Source: an uncultured Collinsella sp. | Lineage (GTDB): Bacteria; Actinomycetota; Coriobacteriia; Coriobacteriales; Coriobacteriaceae | Length of the DNA stretch: 64,000 nt | NCBI GenBank assembly: GCA_958348225.1 | Contig: CATVYG010000002.1 | Location: forward strand, 37,053 to 101,052 | Reading direction: 5' to 3' | Shown: positions 16,038-24,934 of the stretch, one piece after another | Numbering within the stretch: position 1 is the first letter of the stretch | Layout: each line of letters starts with the position of its first letter | Notes under the pieces: generated by a model | The model's input: the letters and a program-made list of their open reading frames with translations, nothing else | What the model was told of the DNA's origin: nothing | Database searches by the model: none | Program-made: the position numbers and the translations under genes

Positions 16038-18134
16038 TTACTTTTTGCGAGCAAGCTCACCGATGTTTGCGATGCCGGAGAAAACGGCCTCAAAGCGGTT
16101 GAGCAGCTTAAGGCGATTATCGCGGAGCTGCTCGTCCTTGTCCATGACCATAACCTCGTCGAAGAAGCGGTCGATGGGGGCGCGCAGAGCTGCAAGGGCG
16201 GCAAATGCGGCCGGGTAATCCTCGGCGGCGAGAGCAGCATCGACGGCGATCTGAGCAGCCTCGGAGGCGTCGGCGAGCGCGAGCTCGACCTCGCCCATCA
16301 GGCTGCGGTCGTACTCCGCGCCCAGCTCGGGCTTGGAGATGTGCGCGGCGCGGGCATAGGCGGTAGCCAGGTTGTCGAAGGTCTCGGCATCGTTCTTGCG
16401 GGCTTCGTCGAGGGCGGCGCAGCGGGCGAAGAAGACCGACGGGGCGATGATGTGCACCGCAGAGACGGCGGCGACGGTATCGGCAGGAATCTTCTCGTCG
16501 CGGGCCATGCTCACCAGGCGGCCATGGAAGAAGTCACGGACCTGTTGGGCGACCTCGGCGGAGTCGAACTCAATGCCTTGCTCGCTATAGAGCTCAAGGG
16601 CAAAGTCGATCAGCGACGTGGGGTCGATCGGCAGACGATCGCGCAGGATGTTGATAATGCCGATAGCGGCGCGACGCAGCGCGTACGGGTCCGAAGAGCC
16701 GGTCGGAGGCTCGCCGATGGCAAAGATACCGGCGATGGTATCGAGCTTGTCGGCACAGGCCACGACGCAGCCAGCGGTGCCCTCGGGCAGCTCATCGCCT
16801 GCAAAGCGGGGACGATAGTGATCGCGGATGGCGTGGGCGACCTCGTCGTTCTCCCCCATCGCGATAGCGTAGTAACCGCCCATCACGCCCTGCTGGCTCG
16901 TGAACTCGACGACGGCGTTGGATACCAGGTCGGCCTTGCACAGGTGAGCGGCGCGAGCGGCATCGGCGGCAAGGTGGGCGCCCAGATGGGCCTCGCGAGC
17001 GATGGCGAGTGCGAGCTGCTCAATGCGCTCGGACTTGGCGAGCACGCTACCGAGCTTCTCCTGGAAGGCGACCTTGGCCAGACGCTCGCGGAACTCGTCG
17101 AGGGAGATCTTCAGGTCCTCCTCGTAGAAGAACTTGGCGTCGTCCAGACGGGCGCGCACGACGCGCTCGTTGCCGTCGATCACGCGCTCGGCGTTCTCGG
17201 GCTTGCTGTTGGAGACGACCACGAACTCACGCGTAAGCTTGCCCTCGCCATCATAGATCGGGAAGTAGCGCTGGTTGGTGAGCATGGACTCGCAGATGAT
17301 CTCATGCGGGACCTTGAGGAACTCCTCATCGAAGGTACCGACGAGCACCGTCGGCCACTCGCAGAGGTTGATGACCTCCTCAAAAACCTTCTTGGGCGTG
17401 TCGACATGGCAACCGGGGCGAGCAGCCTCGACCTCGGCGATACCGGCAAGGATGGCCTTACGACGACGCTCGGCAGAAAGCACACCGGCGTCCTCGAGCA
17501 CCTGCTCGTAGACGGCGGGGCTGGCGACCACATGGTCACCGGGGCCAAGTACGCGATGACCACGCGTGGTGTTGCCACTCGTCACATCGGCAAACGACAC
17601 GGGCACGACGTCTTCGCCCAGAAGGCAGCAGATCCAACGGACCGGACGAACAAACGTAGCGTGCTTGTGGCCCCAACGCTGGCTGCGATAGTTGGGCCAC
17701 TGCAGGCCAGCGATAGTCTTCTCGCACAGGGCCGTCAGGATCGGCGTAGCCGGTGCGGAGGGAATGTTCTTCTCGGCGAACACATACTCGCGACCGTCGG
17801 TGTCCTCGCGACGGACCAGGTCCTCGGCAGCCACACCGCACTTGCGGGCAAACCCCTGGGCGGCCTTGGTGGCATTGCCGTCGGCATCAAAGGCAATGTT
17901 GGCCGCGGGGCCACGCTTGACCTCGTGAACCTCATCGGTCGCGGTGGCGACGTTGGCCACGAGCGCAGCCAGGCGACGCGGGCTCGAGATCACGCGGACC
18001 TCGCCATGGGCCAGACCGGCCTCGTCGAGACCCTTGGCGATCATGGTGCCAAGCTGCTTGACGGCATTGTTCAGCGGTGCGGAGGGCATTTCCTCCGTAC
18101 CGATTTCAAACAGGAAATCCTTAGCGTCTGCCAT
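16038..18134 (-). CDS. glyS: glycine-tRNA ligase beta subunit
   Basis: The beta chain of the bacterial alpha2beta2 glycyl-tRNA synthetase, mainly responsible for tRNA binding. It has 698 residues, starting LFEIGTEEMPSAPL shortly after the N-terminus, with ISSPRRLA, AKFFYEEDLK and DKLDTIAGIF as family blocks, and a C-terminal anticodon-binding domain. It begins three bases after glyQ and is followed by the PPDK regulator. Confidence 0.97.
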   Translation of the reverse strand: MADAKDFLFEIGTEEMPSAPLNNAVKQLGTMIAKGLDEAGLAHGEVRVISSPRRLAALVANVATATDEVHEVKRGPAANIAFDADGNATKAAQGFARKCGVAAEDLVRREDTDGREYVFAEKNIPSAPATPILTALCEKTIAGLQWPNYRSQRWGHKHATFVRPVRWICCLLGEDVVPVSFADVTSGNTTRGHRVLGPGDHVVASPAVYEQVLEDAGVLSAERRRKAILAGIAEVEAARPGCHVDTPKKVFEEVINLCEWPTVLVGTFDEEFLKVPHEIICESMLTNQRYFPIYDGEGKLTREFVVVSNSKPENAERVIDGNERVVRARLDDAKFFYEEDLKISLDEFRERLAKVAFQEKLGSVLAKSERIEQLALAIAREAHLGAHLAADAARAAHLCKADLVSNAVVEFTSQQGVMGGYYAIAMGENDEVAHAIRDHYRPRFAGDELPEGTAGCVVACADKLDTIAGIFAIGEPPTGSSDPYALRRAAIGIINILRDRLPIDPTSLIDFALELYSEQGIEFDSAEVAQQVRDFFHGRLVSMARDEKIPADTVAAVSAVHIIAPSVFFARCAALDEARKNDAETFDNLATAYARAAHISKPELGAEYDRSLMGEVELALADASEAAQIAVDAALAAEDYPAAFAALAALRAPIDRFFDEVMVMDKDEQLRDNRLKLLNRFEAVFSGIANIGELARKK

Positions 18135-18137
18135 GGC

Positions 18138-19049
18138 TTACGCCACCTCGCCTTCCTGGTCGGCATTCTCGTTGACTCCGGCGACCTCGGCCATATAGGC
18201 CTCGCAGCACGCCTTGGCGACGGCGCGGACGCGCAGGATGTAGTTGGCACGCTCGACCGCGGACAGCGCGCCGCGGGCATCGAGCAGGTTGAAGGCATGA
18301 CTGCACTTCATGACGCAGTCGTAAGCGGGCAGCGGCAGCTTGCGCTCAAGGCAGGAGTGGCACTCGGCCTCGTAGTCATCAAACTTCTGACGCATCATCT
18401 CGACGTTGGCGACCTCAAAGTTGTAGGCACTAAACTCGCGCTCGTTCTCCAGGAACACGTCGCCATAGGTCATGGGCGTGCCGTCGGGCAGATAGCTCCA
18501 CACCAGGTCGTAGACGGAGTTGACGCCCTGGGCGTACATGGCGATGCGCTCCAGACCATAGGTGATCTCGACGGGCACGGGGTCGACCTCGATGCCGCCC
18601 ACCTGCTGGAAGTACGTAAACTGCGTGACCTCCATGCCATTGAGCCAGACCTCCCAGCCAAGGCCCCAGGCGCCCAGGGTCGGGCTCTCCCAGTCATCCT
18701 CGACAAAACGGACGTCATGGTCGTTGGGGTCCAGGCCGATAGCGGCAAGAGACCCCAGGTAAAGCTCCTGGGCGTTGACCGGCGACGGCTTGATGAGCAC
18801 CTGGAACTGATAGTAGTGCTGCATGCGGTTGGGGTTCTCGCCGTAGCGGCCGTCGGCGGGACGGCGGCAAGGCTGAGCGTAGCAGGTGCGCCACTCGGCG
18901 GGACCGAGCGAGCGCAGCGTGGTCGCGGTGTGGAAGGTACCGGCACCGACCTCAGAGTCATAGGGCTGCATAATGACGCAGCCCTGCTCGCCCCAGTACT
19001 GCTGGAGACGCAGGATGATGTCTTGGAAGGAAAGCGATGAAGCGTTCAT
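18138..19049 (-). CDS. glyQ: glycine-tRNA ligase alpha subunit
   Basis: Catalytic class II subunit that activates glycine. It has 303 residues. SFQDIILRLQQYW opens the protein, and QPYDSEVGAGTFH, RRPADGRYGENPNR and WLNGMEVTQFTYFQQ are conserved substrate-pocket blocks. It starts with ATG after AGAGG. A TATAGT hexamer lies about 45 bases upstream in the short gap after lepB and could be a -10. No T-box leader is visible, unlike many Firmicutes glyQS operons. Confidence 0.97.
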   Translation of the reverse strand: MNASSLSFQDIILRLQQYWGEQGCVIMQPYDSEVGAGTFHTATTLRSLGPAEWRTCYAQPCRRPADGRYGENPNRMQHYYQFQVLIKPSPVNAQELYLGSLAAIGLDPNDHDVRFVEDDWESPTLGAWGLGWEVWLNGMEVTQFTYFQQVGGIEVDPVPVEITYGLERIAMYAQGVNSVYDLVWSYLPDGTPMTYGDVFLENEREFSAYNFEVANVEMMRQKFDDYEAECHSCLERKLPLPAYDCVMKCSHAFNLLDARGALSAVERANYILRVRAVAKACCEAYMAEVAGVNENADQEGEVA

Positions 19050-19108
19050 GCCTCTAATATCCCCTCGTCGAAACGATTACACGGTTAGGTACTGTACTAT
19101 AGCGGTTT

Positions 19109-19672
19109 TTAGTCGATAGCGCCGATGCGGTTGAGCGGCCAGTAGCGCACAAGCGCCACGGCGATCAAATCAGAGCGATCGACGGGACCAAAGTAACGTG
19201 AGTCGGCAGAGTTTTCGCGGTTGTCGCCCATCACCCACACGCACCCGTCGGGAACGGTGTAGGGATAGCTTACCTGAGCGCCGGGAGCCTGGACCGAAAG
19301 CGGCCAGCTCATGCCGGTCGTGTAGTCCTCGTCGAGCGCCTGGCCGTCAACGACCACCTTGCCGTCCCGAAGGTCGACCGTCTGGCCGGCCGTGGCAATA
19401 ACACGCTTGACGAGAACATCGTGCTCGGAGGTGACATCGGGGTTGTGGAACACCACGATATCGCCTTGGCTGACAGGCTGGCCGAGCTTAAGGCTCACCT
19501 TTTGCGCCAGGATCTGGTCGCCGATCTCGATCGTGGACTCCATGGAGCCGGTGGGCACCACAAAGGGTTCGACCACAAACGAGCGAATCAGGAAGGTGGC
19601 GACCAGTGCGATCGCGACGACCACGATCCACTCAAACGCACCCTTTAGCACGGAATGCTGCGATGGAACCAT
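19109..19672 (-). CDS. lepB: signal peptidase I
   Basis: Membrane serine protease that removes signal peptides from exported proteins. It has 187 residues. One N-terminal transmembrane segment lies near residues 11-32, then PTGSMEST carries the nucleophile Ser, DVLVKRVIA carries the general-base Lys, and MGDNRENSADSR is the conserved box E. The ATG at 19672 lies 5 bases after AAGGAG; a GTG two codons upstream sits on that ribosome-binding site. The start overlaps the region of the trmD stop, so it is coupled to trmD at the end of the rpsP operon. Confidence 0.95.
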   Translation of the reverse strand: MVPSQHSVLKGAFEWIVVVAIALVATFLIRSFVVEPFVVPTGSMESTIEIGDQILAQKVSLKLGQPVSQGDIVVFHNPDVTSEHDVLVKRVIATAGQTVDLRDGKVVVDGQALDEDYTTGMSWPLSVQAPGAQVSYPYTVPDGCVWVMGDNRENSADSRYFGPVDRSDLIAVALVRYWPLNRIGAID

Positions 19673-19674
19673 TC

Positions 19675-20433
19675 TCACTCCTTGCTCTGCGAATACGATG
19701 CGTCCAGGATGTCCTGCGCGTATGCGCGCTCCTCGGGCGTAAGCCGCGCCGTCTCGATCAGGTCGGGACGCCAGCGGCAGGTGCGCTCGATGGCATTCTT
19801 ACGGCGCCAGGCGTCAACCTTGGCATGGTCACCGCTCACGAGCACCGGCGGCACGCCCTCGCCGTTGAACTCGGCGGGACGGGTGTACTGCGCGTACTCG
19901 AGCAGGCCACCGTCCTCGGCAGTCGAGAACGACTCATCGACATTGCTCATCTCGTCACCAAGGGCGCCGGGAATCAAACGTACGACGGCATCGGCAACGA
20001 CCATAGCGGGAAGCTCGCCGCCCGTAAGCACGTAGTCGCCGATCGACAGGCGCTCGTCGGCATACGCATACGCGCGCTCGTCGACGCCCTCGTAGCGGCT
20101 GCAAACAAACAGCAGGCGCTCGCTTTTGAGCAGGCGCTCGGCCACATGCTGCGTAAAGGGTTCGCCGCAGGGCGTAAAGAACACCACGGTGGGCTTGGGA
20201 CCCTCGGAACTAATAGCCTCGATGGCCTCGGCGATGGGCTCGACCTTCATAAGCATGCCCTGCCCGCCGCCGTACGGCTCGTCATCGACGGTACGATGGC
20301 GGTCGTGCGTCCAGTCGCGCAGGTTATAGGCCTTAAAATCAAAAAGGCCGGCCTTGCGGGCGCGGCCCAAGATCGATGTGGACATGACGGGCTCAAACAT
20401 CTCGGGAAAGACCGAAAGGGTCTCAATCAGCAT
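19675..20433 (-). CDS. trmD: tRNA (guanine-N1)-methyltransferase
   Basis: SPOUT-class enzyme that makes m1G37 in tRNA and prevents +1 frameshifting. It has 252 residues beginning MLIETLSVFPEMF. YGGGQGMLMKVEP and the trefoil-knot SAM site GDYVLTGGELPAMV are visible. The ATG follows GGGAGG; a nine-residue upstream extension overlaps rimM and was rejected. The order rpsP-khpA-rimM-trmD is classical, here with lepB instead of rplS at the end. Confidence 0.97.
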   Translation of the reverse strand: MLIETLSVFPEMFEPVMSTSILGRARKAGLFDFKAYNLRDWTHDRHRTVDDEPYGGGQGMLMKVEPIAEAIEAISSEGPKPTVVFFTPCGEPFTQHVAERLLKSERLLFVCSRYEGVDERAYAYADERLSIGDYVLTGGELPAMVVADAVVRLIPGALGDEMSNVDESFSTAEDGGLLEYAQYTRPAEFNGEGVPPVLVSGDHAKVDAWRRKNAIERTCRWRPDLIETARLTPEERAYAQDILDASYSQSKE

Positions 20434-20443
20434 GTTGTCCTCC

Positions 20444-20965
20444 CTACTTGTCCATATCAATCAACCCGTCCATAACGTGGACGGAAATTGTCCCCTGATC
20501 GGGAAGATCGAGCACAACCTGCTCGATCACGGGAATCAGCACCTCGCCGTACCGATCGCCCTCGACAACCCAAACATCGTTGGCGGGCGTCGACATGATC
20601 TCGACAATCGTGCCGAGCGAACCGAAACGCTCGTCGACCACCTCGCGACCCATCAGATCGGTATAGGCGGCATCGAGCGAATCGAGCTCAAAGTCGTCAC
20701 GATTTGCCAGCACGTAGCATCCGGTGATGCCCTCGGCGGCCGTCAAGTCATCAATGCCCTCAAACGAGACCAGATCACCATCGCCCGTATCGGTGACGGA
20801 TGTGACCGTGCAAAAACGGTCACGCTTGAGCGCCGGCGGCGTCAAGGCGACGCGCATACCCGGCGTCAATACAGAAGGAAGCCCCCGCAGCGGCTGCGCG
20901 AGGACCTCCCCCTTCCTTCCGTGCGGCTTGACCACACGGGCGATGTTTTTGTACTGGGACCTCAA
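20444..20965 (-). CDS. rimM: ribosome maturation factor RimM
   Basis: Assists assembly of the 30S head domain and binds S19. It has 173 residues. RVVKPHGRKGEVLAQPL near residue 10 is the N-terminal RimM barrel, and a PRC-barrel domain follows (DLMGREVVDERFGSLG). It lies four bases after khpA in the rpsP operon. Confidence 0.94.
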   Translation of the reverse strand: MRSQYKNIARVVKPHGRKGEVLAQPLRGLPSVLTPGMRVALTPPALKRDRFCTVTSVTDTGDGDLVSFEGIDDLTAAEGITGCYVLANRDDFELDSLDAAYTDLMGREVVDERFGSLGTIVEIMSTPANDVWVVEGDRYGEVLIPVIEQVVLDLPDQGTISVHVMDGLIDMDK

Positions 20966-20969
20966 GGTC

Positions 20970-21254
20970 CTAGCCCAGAACCTCTACCTCGACTGCAGTG
21001 TCGAGGCGAGCGGCCAGTGCACGGGCGAGCGTGCGAATGGCCTTGATGGTACGGCCACGACGGCCGATGACCTTAGCGACGTCATCCTCGGCAACCGAAA
21101 CCTCAATCGTGGAGGCGTCGTCACCATCGATGACCTCAAGGCTCACGGAATCCGGGTCGTCGACGATCTGAACAACGAGATATTCGACGAGATCGGCGAT
21201 GCGATCTGAGAGCATTGCCTCACCCTCGAGCTGTGCAGCGTCAACCTCAGGCAC
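20970..21254 (-). CDS. khpA: KhpA-type KH-domain RNA-binding protein
   Basis: Small RNA-binding protein that partners with KhpB (Jag) in many Gram-positives and affects cell division and mRNA stability. It has 94 residues with one KH domain; the GxxG loop reads GRRG within VAKVIGRRGRTIKAIRTL. The start is GTG, 6 bases after GAGGAG, giving about 13 residues more than the usual start at the internal Met. It sits between rpsP and rimM, the conserved place. Confidence 0.92.
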   Translation of the reverse strand: MPEVDAAQLEGEAMLSDRIADLVEYLVVQIVDDPDSVSLEVIDGDDASTIEVSVAEDDVAKVIGRRGRTIKAIRTLARALAARLDTAVEVEVLG

Positions 21255-21257
21255 GAT

Positions 21258-21599
21258 TTACTCCTCGGCGCCCTCAGCGGCCTCAGCGGCAGCCTTAGCG
21301 GCCTCGGCCTCTTTGGCGAGCTGCTTCTTGGACTTCTTGACGACGGTCTCGGTCTTCTCGCCCTCGTTGGCGGCCTTGACCAGAGCAGCGACAGCGTCGG
21401 TGAGCTGAGCGCCCTTGGACTGCCAGTCAGCGATCTTCTCGAGATCGAGGTTGATGGTCTTGGGGGCGGTCATCGGGTTGTAGCGGCCAACCTCCTCGAT
21501 GATACGACCGTCACGCGGGGCGCGGGAATCGGCGACGACGACACGGTAGTACGGACGCTTCTTAGCGCCGTGACGAGCAAGGCGAATCTTGACTGCCAA
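21258..21599 (-). CDS. rpsP: 30S ribosomal protein S16
   Basis: Small-subunit protein of 113 residues. The conserved start AVKIRLARHGAKKRPYYRVV is immediately preceded by TTG, which lies 6 bases after GGAGGAG, so TTG is the start; longer frames would add non-homologous residues. The last 25 residues form an Ala/Glu/Lys-rich tail absent from shorter S16 proteins. It opens rpsP-khpA-rimM-trmD-lepB. Confidence 0.96.
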   Translation of the reverse strand: MAVKIRLARHGAKKRPYYRVVVADSRAPRDGRIIEEVGRYNPMTAPKTINLDLEKIADWQSKGAQLTDAVAALVKAANEGEKTETVVKKSKKQLAKEAEAAKAAAEAAEGAEE

Positions 21600-21728
21600 A
21601 GGAAACTCCTCCAACCAAGCAGCTTTAGGCTGCAACTACAAACAAACAGTTGAACATAATACGCCATCGACGCGGGCAGGTGAAGTCCGTGAGACCAACT
21701 TCTTCGGTGAAGTCGAAGGCAAATCCAT

Positions 21729-21756
21729 ATCTTAGACAAGAATTCGCGATTTGCAA
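21729..21756 (-). promoter_or_regulatory. promoter of the rpsP operon
   Basis: TTGCAA (21751-21756) and TAAGAT (21729-21734) with a 16-base spacer on the minus strand. The leader to the rpsP TTG would be about 120 bases and contains a small CTTCG/CGAAG hairpin. Confidence 0.65.
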
Positions 21757-21788
21757 GCACATCCACGCACCCCACATGAGCTGCGCGG

Positions 21789-21800
21789 TATACTCATGCC
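21789..21800 (+). promoter_or_regulatory. -10 element of dinB, probably leaderless
   Basis: TATACT at 21789-21794 is followed after only six bases by the dinB ATG. A start of transcription about seven bases past the -10 would fall on the ATG itself. No ribosome-binding site precedes the ATG. No clear -35 is seen. Confidence 0.5.
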
Positions 21801-23054
21801 ATGAAAAGACGCGAACATACATACGGTTATGAGGATGCTGCGGGCGTCACGCCGCCGCCCTGGACGGGACCGGCGGTGGGCCTCATGGATCTCGATGCGT
21901 TTTTTGCGAGCGTGGAGATGCTCGACCATCCCGAGTGGCGCGGCAAGCCGCTCATCGTGGGTGGCGATGCCGATTCCCGCGGCGTCGTGTCCACCTGCTC
22001 CTACGAGGCGCGCCGCTTTGGCGTGCATTCCGCCATGCCCTCGGCCGAGGCACGGCGCCTCTGTCCGCAGGCCATTTGGACGCATGGGCATTTCAATCGC
22101 TACCACGAGGTCAGCGCACAGGTCATGGCGATTCTCGCCGACGAGACCCCGCGCGTTGAGCGCGTATCAATTGACGAGGCCTTTATCGATATCACACCGG
22201 GCCGCTTTGCGCCCGAAGATCCGCTGCTGGTTGCGCGGCGGATAAGCGACCGCGTGGCAGCGCTGGGAGTGACCTGCTCCATTGGCGTAGGCTGCAACAA
22301 GACGGTCGCAAAGATCGCAAGCGAGAGGGACAAACCGTTTGGGCTGACCATCGTGCGCCCTGGAACCGAGCAGCGCTTTTTGGCCGCGCTGCCGGTATCT
22401 GCCATGAGCGGCATCGGGCGCTCGGCCGAGGAGCGACTGCGCCGCATGCGCATCTATACACTCGGCGAGCTGTCACGCGCGCCCGAATCAACCTTAGCCT
22501 CTATTTTTGGCGTCAACGGCGAACGCATGCGCCAACGTGCGCTGGGGCTCGAAATCTCCGAAGTCACGAGTCTAGATGAAGAGCGCGAGGTCAAGTCGGT
22601 CAGCAATGAACGCACCTTTGCGAAAGATTTGACTGAGCGTCAGGACATCGAAGCGGCGATTGCGCTGTTGGGAGAGTCAGTGGGACGCCGCCTGCGCCGT
22701 CAGGGACTAACGGGCGCCACGGTGACGCTCAAACTCAAGTATTCGTATGGAAGCGGTCGCTCGGCACAGCGCCGGCTGCCTCATCCGACCGACGATGAGA
22801 ACATCTTTGTGGCAGTGGCGCTCGAACTGCTCGACAACATCTGGCAGGAAGGCATGCATGTGCGCCTGGCGGGCATCGGCATGAGCGACTTTGACCATCA
22901 GGGCGGCATCCAGACCGACCTGTTCTGCGAAGTCGACGACCGCGGAGCCCAATCCAGCGACCGTCGCGACCTCTCAGTCGCCATCGACGCCGTCCGAGAC
23001 AAGTTCGGCGACACAGCCCTGTCCTTCGGCCGCCAATCCCGCTTCAACGATTAG
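21801..23054 (+). CDS. dinB: DNA polymerase IV (Y family)
   Basis: Error-prone translesion polymerase. It has 417 residues. The catalytic metal ligands are in MDLDAFFASVE (D30) and VSIDEAFIDI (D125, E126); the steric gate and finger region include STCSYEARRFGV, and the helix-hairpin-helix of the thumb reads SGIGRSAEERLRRM. The C-terminal little finger is complete. It is the only plus-strand gene before 43 kb, divergent from rpsP, which suggests separate, perhaps damage-linked control; no LexA box was recognised. Confidence 0.95.
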   Translation: MKRREHTYGYEDAAGVTPPPWTGPAVGLMDLDAFFASVEMLDHPEWRGKPLIVGGDADSRGVVSTCSYEARRFGVHSAMPSAEARRLCPQAIWTHGHFNRYHEVSAQVMAILADETPRVERVSIDEAFIDITPGRFAPEDPLLVARRISDRVAALGVTCSIGVGCNKTVAKIASERDKPFGLTIVRPGTEQRFLAALPVSAMSGIGRSAEERLRRMRIYTLGELSRAPESTLASIFGVNGERMRQRALGLEISEVTSLDEEREVKSVSNERTFAKDLTERQDIEAAIALLGESVGRRLRRQGLTGATVTLKLKYSYGSGRSAQRRLPHPTDDENIFVAVALELLDNIWQEGMHVRLAGIGMSDFDHQGGIQTDLFCEVDDRGAQSSDRRDLSVAIDAVRDKFGDTALSFGRQSRFND

Positions 23055-23064
23055 CCCCTATGGC

Positions 23065-23106
23065 AAAAAGAAAGCCGGGCAGCTGCGAATGGCGCAACTG
23101 ACCGGC
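23065..23106 (-). terminator. Rho-independent terminator after rsfS
   Basis: Arms 23074-23087 and 23093-23106 pair over 14 positions with one mismatch and one G-U on the minus strand, followed by TTTCTTTTT. It ends the obg-nadD-yqeK-rsfS transcript and also separates it from convergent dinB. Confidence 0.8.
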
Positions 23107-23149
23107 GAACGGTAAAGGGTAGCTAAAAAGCCCCGTCCCAAATGAACTA

Positions 23150-23605
23150 CTAAAGGAGGTCGAGGGGAAGCTGGGGAGCGTCACCCCAGAGCTTCTCGAG
23201 ACGGTAGAACTCGCGGGCCTCGGGGGTAAAGACGTGGACGACAACCGAGCCGTAGTCCATGAGCATCCAGGTCTTCTGCTCACGGCCCTCGATAGAGAAC
23301 GGATGCTCGCCGCAAGCCTCGGCAACCTTCTCCTCAATTTCGTCGACGATCGAATCAACCTGGCGGTTGTTGGTGCCGGTAGCAAGGACAAAGTAGTCAC
23401 AAACATCGGAAAGCTCAGTCAGGTCGAGCACCTGAACGTCCTCGCCTTTCTTGTCGTAGGCGGCCTGCGCGGCAGCGCGAGCGACATCCTCGGCGGCGAC
23501 ACCGCTCGCGGACAGCGAGGCGGCAGTGCGGTCGGACGTGGCAACGAAACTCTTGTGCTCCACACTTTCAAGAATCTGCTCGTCGGTCATGGTCTCGTCG
23601 GCCAT
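23150..23605 (-). CDS. rsfS: ribosomal silencing factor RsfS
   Basis: Binds L14 and blocks subunit joining when nutrients are low. It has 151 residues. The core from about residue 45 shows DVQVLDLTELSDVCDYFV, ATGTNNRQVDSI and WMLMDYGSVVVHVF, the family signature. About 45 extra N-terminal residues are Ala/Ser-rich and not part of the usual domain. It follows yqeK, the common order nadD-yqeK-rsfS. Confidence 0.94.
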   Translation of the reverse strand: MADETMTDEQILESVEHKSFVATSDRTAASLSASGVAAEDVARAAAQAAYDKKGEDVQVLDLTELSDVCDYFVLATGTNNRQVDSIVDEIEEKVAEACGEHPFSIEGREQKTWMLMDYGSVVVHVFTPEAREFYRLEKLWGDAPQLPLDLL

Positions 23606-23632
23606 GGAATACCTCTTTCTAGACAGCCCGAG

Positions 23633-24244
23633 CTAGCGCAGCTGGGCGTAATGGTTGTAAATCGTAATAGCTGTGGGATAAAGATAACGCCCGGTCTGGA
23701 TCACATAGACCAGACCCTGAGCAAAACAGGAGAAGAACAACTCGTCGAGCGAGGACTTCCCCACCATCTTGCGCAGCGCATGGGCATAGTCACCGTGGCG
23801 GTTGGGTTCGATGGCATCGGCCACAAAGACCACCATATCGAGCGGCGTCATGTCGCAAGCGCCCACGGTGTGACGGTCGACAGCCTGAAAGACCGCCGGC
23901 GACAGCTCAGGAAAAAGCTGCGGAAGCTCATAGGCGGCAACCGGGCCATGCAAAAGCGGCGTCGCGGCAGACGGAGAGCCGGCAATCTTAATGCCATAAT
24001 GCAGAGCGCGCGTGACCAGCTCGTCGTCGGAGAGCACCTTGTCCCAGTCATGGAGCAGGCCGGCGGCAGCGGCATCAAAGCGGTCGACACCGTATACCTC
24101 GGCTAGGTGCAGCGCAGTCTCGGCAACCCCGAGCGAATGCACGTAGCGTTTACGTTTATCCTTCATACGCACATCGAACAACTCGTGGATACGCATCAAG
24201 AGCGCGCGCTCGTCGCCCTCAAACTGATCTTCTACCGACAACAT
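23633..24244 (-). CDS. yqeK: YqeK-type HD-domain hydrolase
   Basis: Metal-dependent hydrolase whose studied homologues cleave diadenosine tetraphosphate (Ap4A) to ADP. It has 203 residues. The HD signature LLHDWDKVLSDDE lies near residue 66, preceded by RYVHSLGVAETALHLAE and followed by HGPVAAYE and DRHTVGACDM. It lies between nadD and rsfS; in some bacteria nadD and yqeK are fused. Confidence 0.9.
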   Translation of the reverse strand: MLSVEDQFEGDERALLMRIHELFDVRMKDKRKRYVHSLGVAETALHLAEVYGVDRFDAAAAGLLHDWDKVLSDDELVTRALHYGIKIAGSPSAATPLLHGPVAAYELPQLFPELSPAVFQAVDRHTVGACDMTPLDMVVFVADAIEPNRHGDYAHALRKMVGKSSLDELFFSCFAQGLVYVIQTGRYLYPTAITIYNHYAQLR

Positions 24245-24253
24245 AGACCCCCA

Positions 24254-24931
24254 TCAATCAAAATCGTCTTGCCCAAGATCGGCATACAAGCCGCGTTTAC
24301 GGATATAGCCGAGCACGGACTCGCTCGTAAGATAGCGCACGCTCATGCCGCGGGCAACCCGCTTGCGAATGTTGGTCGAGCTAATCGCCAGCGCCGGAAT
24401 CTGGATATAGCGCACGTCGAATGGCAGCCCCGATTCCTTAATCCGCGCCCGGGCCGTATCGATGTCAAAGCCCGGCCGCGTCGCAGCAATAAAGGTTGCC
24501 AGTTCGGCAATCTCACTAGCATTGTGCCAGGTCACAATATCGATAATCGCATCGGCACCCGTAATAAAGTAGAGCTTTACCTGAGGCGGATAAAAGTCGC
24601 GAAGGGCATGAAGCGTATCGGCCGTATAGGTCACGCCAGGACGGTCGATCTCGAAACGGCTCGCCAAAAAAGCCGGATTCGCAGCGGTCGCGAGAACCGT
24701 CATGGCATAACGGTCCTCGGCAGGCGTCACCGGTTTGTCGAGCTTAAAGGCGGGAGAGCCGGCCGGCATAAAGAGCACGGCGTCCAAGTCGAGCGACTCG
24801 CGCGCCTGCTCGGCGGTAACCAAGTGCCCGTAATGAATCGGGTCAAAGGTACCACCCATAATGCCGAGCCTAAACTCCTGCCCGTCTTCTAGAGGAAGCT
24901 CGGGCAGACCGATTCCACCGCGCAGCGACAT
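24254..24931 (-). CDS. nadD: nicotinate-nucleotide adenylyltransferase
   Basis: Adenylates nicotinate mononucleotide in NAD synthesis. It has 225 residues. GIMGGTFDPIHYGHL near residue 25 holds the nucleotide-binding HxGH-type motif, and ISSTNIRKRVARG near the C-terminus is the ISSTxIR motif. About 20 residues precede the core. The gene is three bases after obg. Confidence 0.95.
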   Translation of the reverse strand: MSLRGGIGLPELPLEDGQEFRLGIMGGTFDPIHYGHLVTAEQARESLDLDAVLFMPAGSPAFKLDKPVTPAEDRYAMTVLATAANPAFLASRFEIDRPGVTYTADTLHALRDFYPPQVKLYFITGADAIIDIVTWHNASEIAELATFIAATRPGFDIDTARARIKESGLPFDVRYIQIPALAISSTNIRKRVARGMSVRYLTSESVLGYIRKRGLYADLGQDDFD

Positions 24932-24934
24932 AGC

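Noticed and set aside
15975..19040. 1021-codon plus-strand open frame opposite glyQ-glyS
   Set aside because: It mirrors the codon pattern of glyQ and glyS, both clear genes on the other strand. It has no ribosome-binding site or recognisable domain and is a GC-bias shadow.
19050..19108. T-box riboswitch before glyQ
   Set aside because: The gap is only 59 bases, and no antiterminator motif or terminator is present.
21801..21830. LexA box at the start of dinB
   Set aside because: CGAACATACATACGG resembles one half-site only, without the matching second half.
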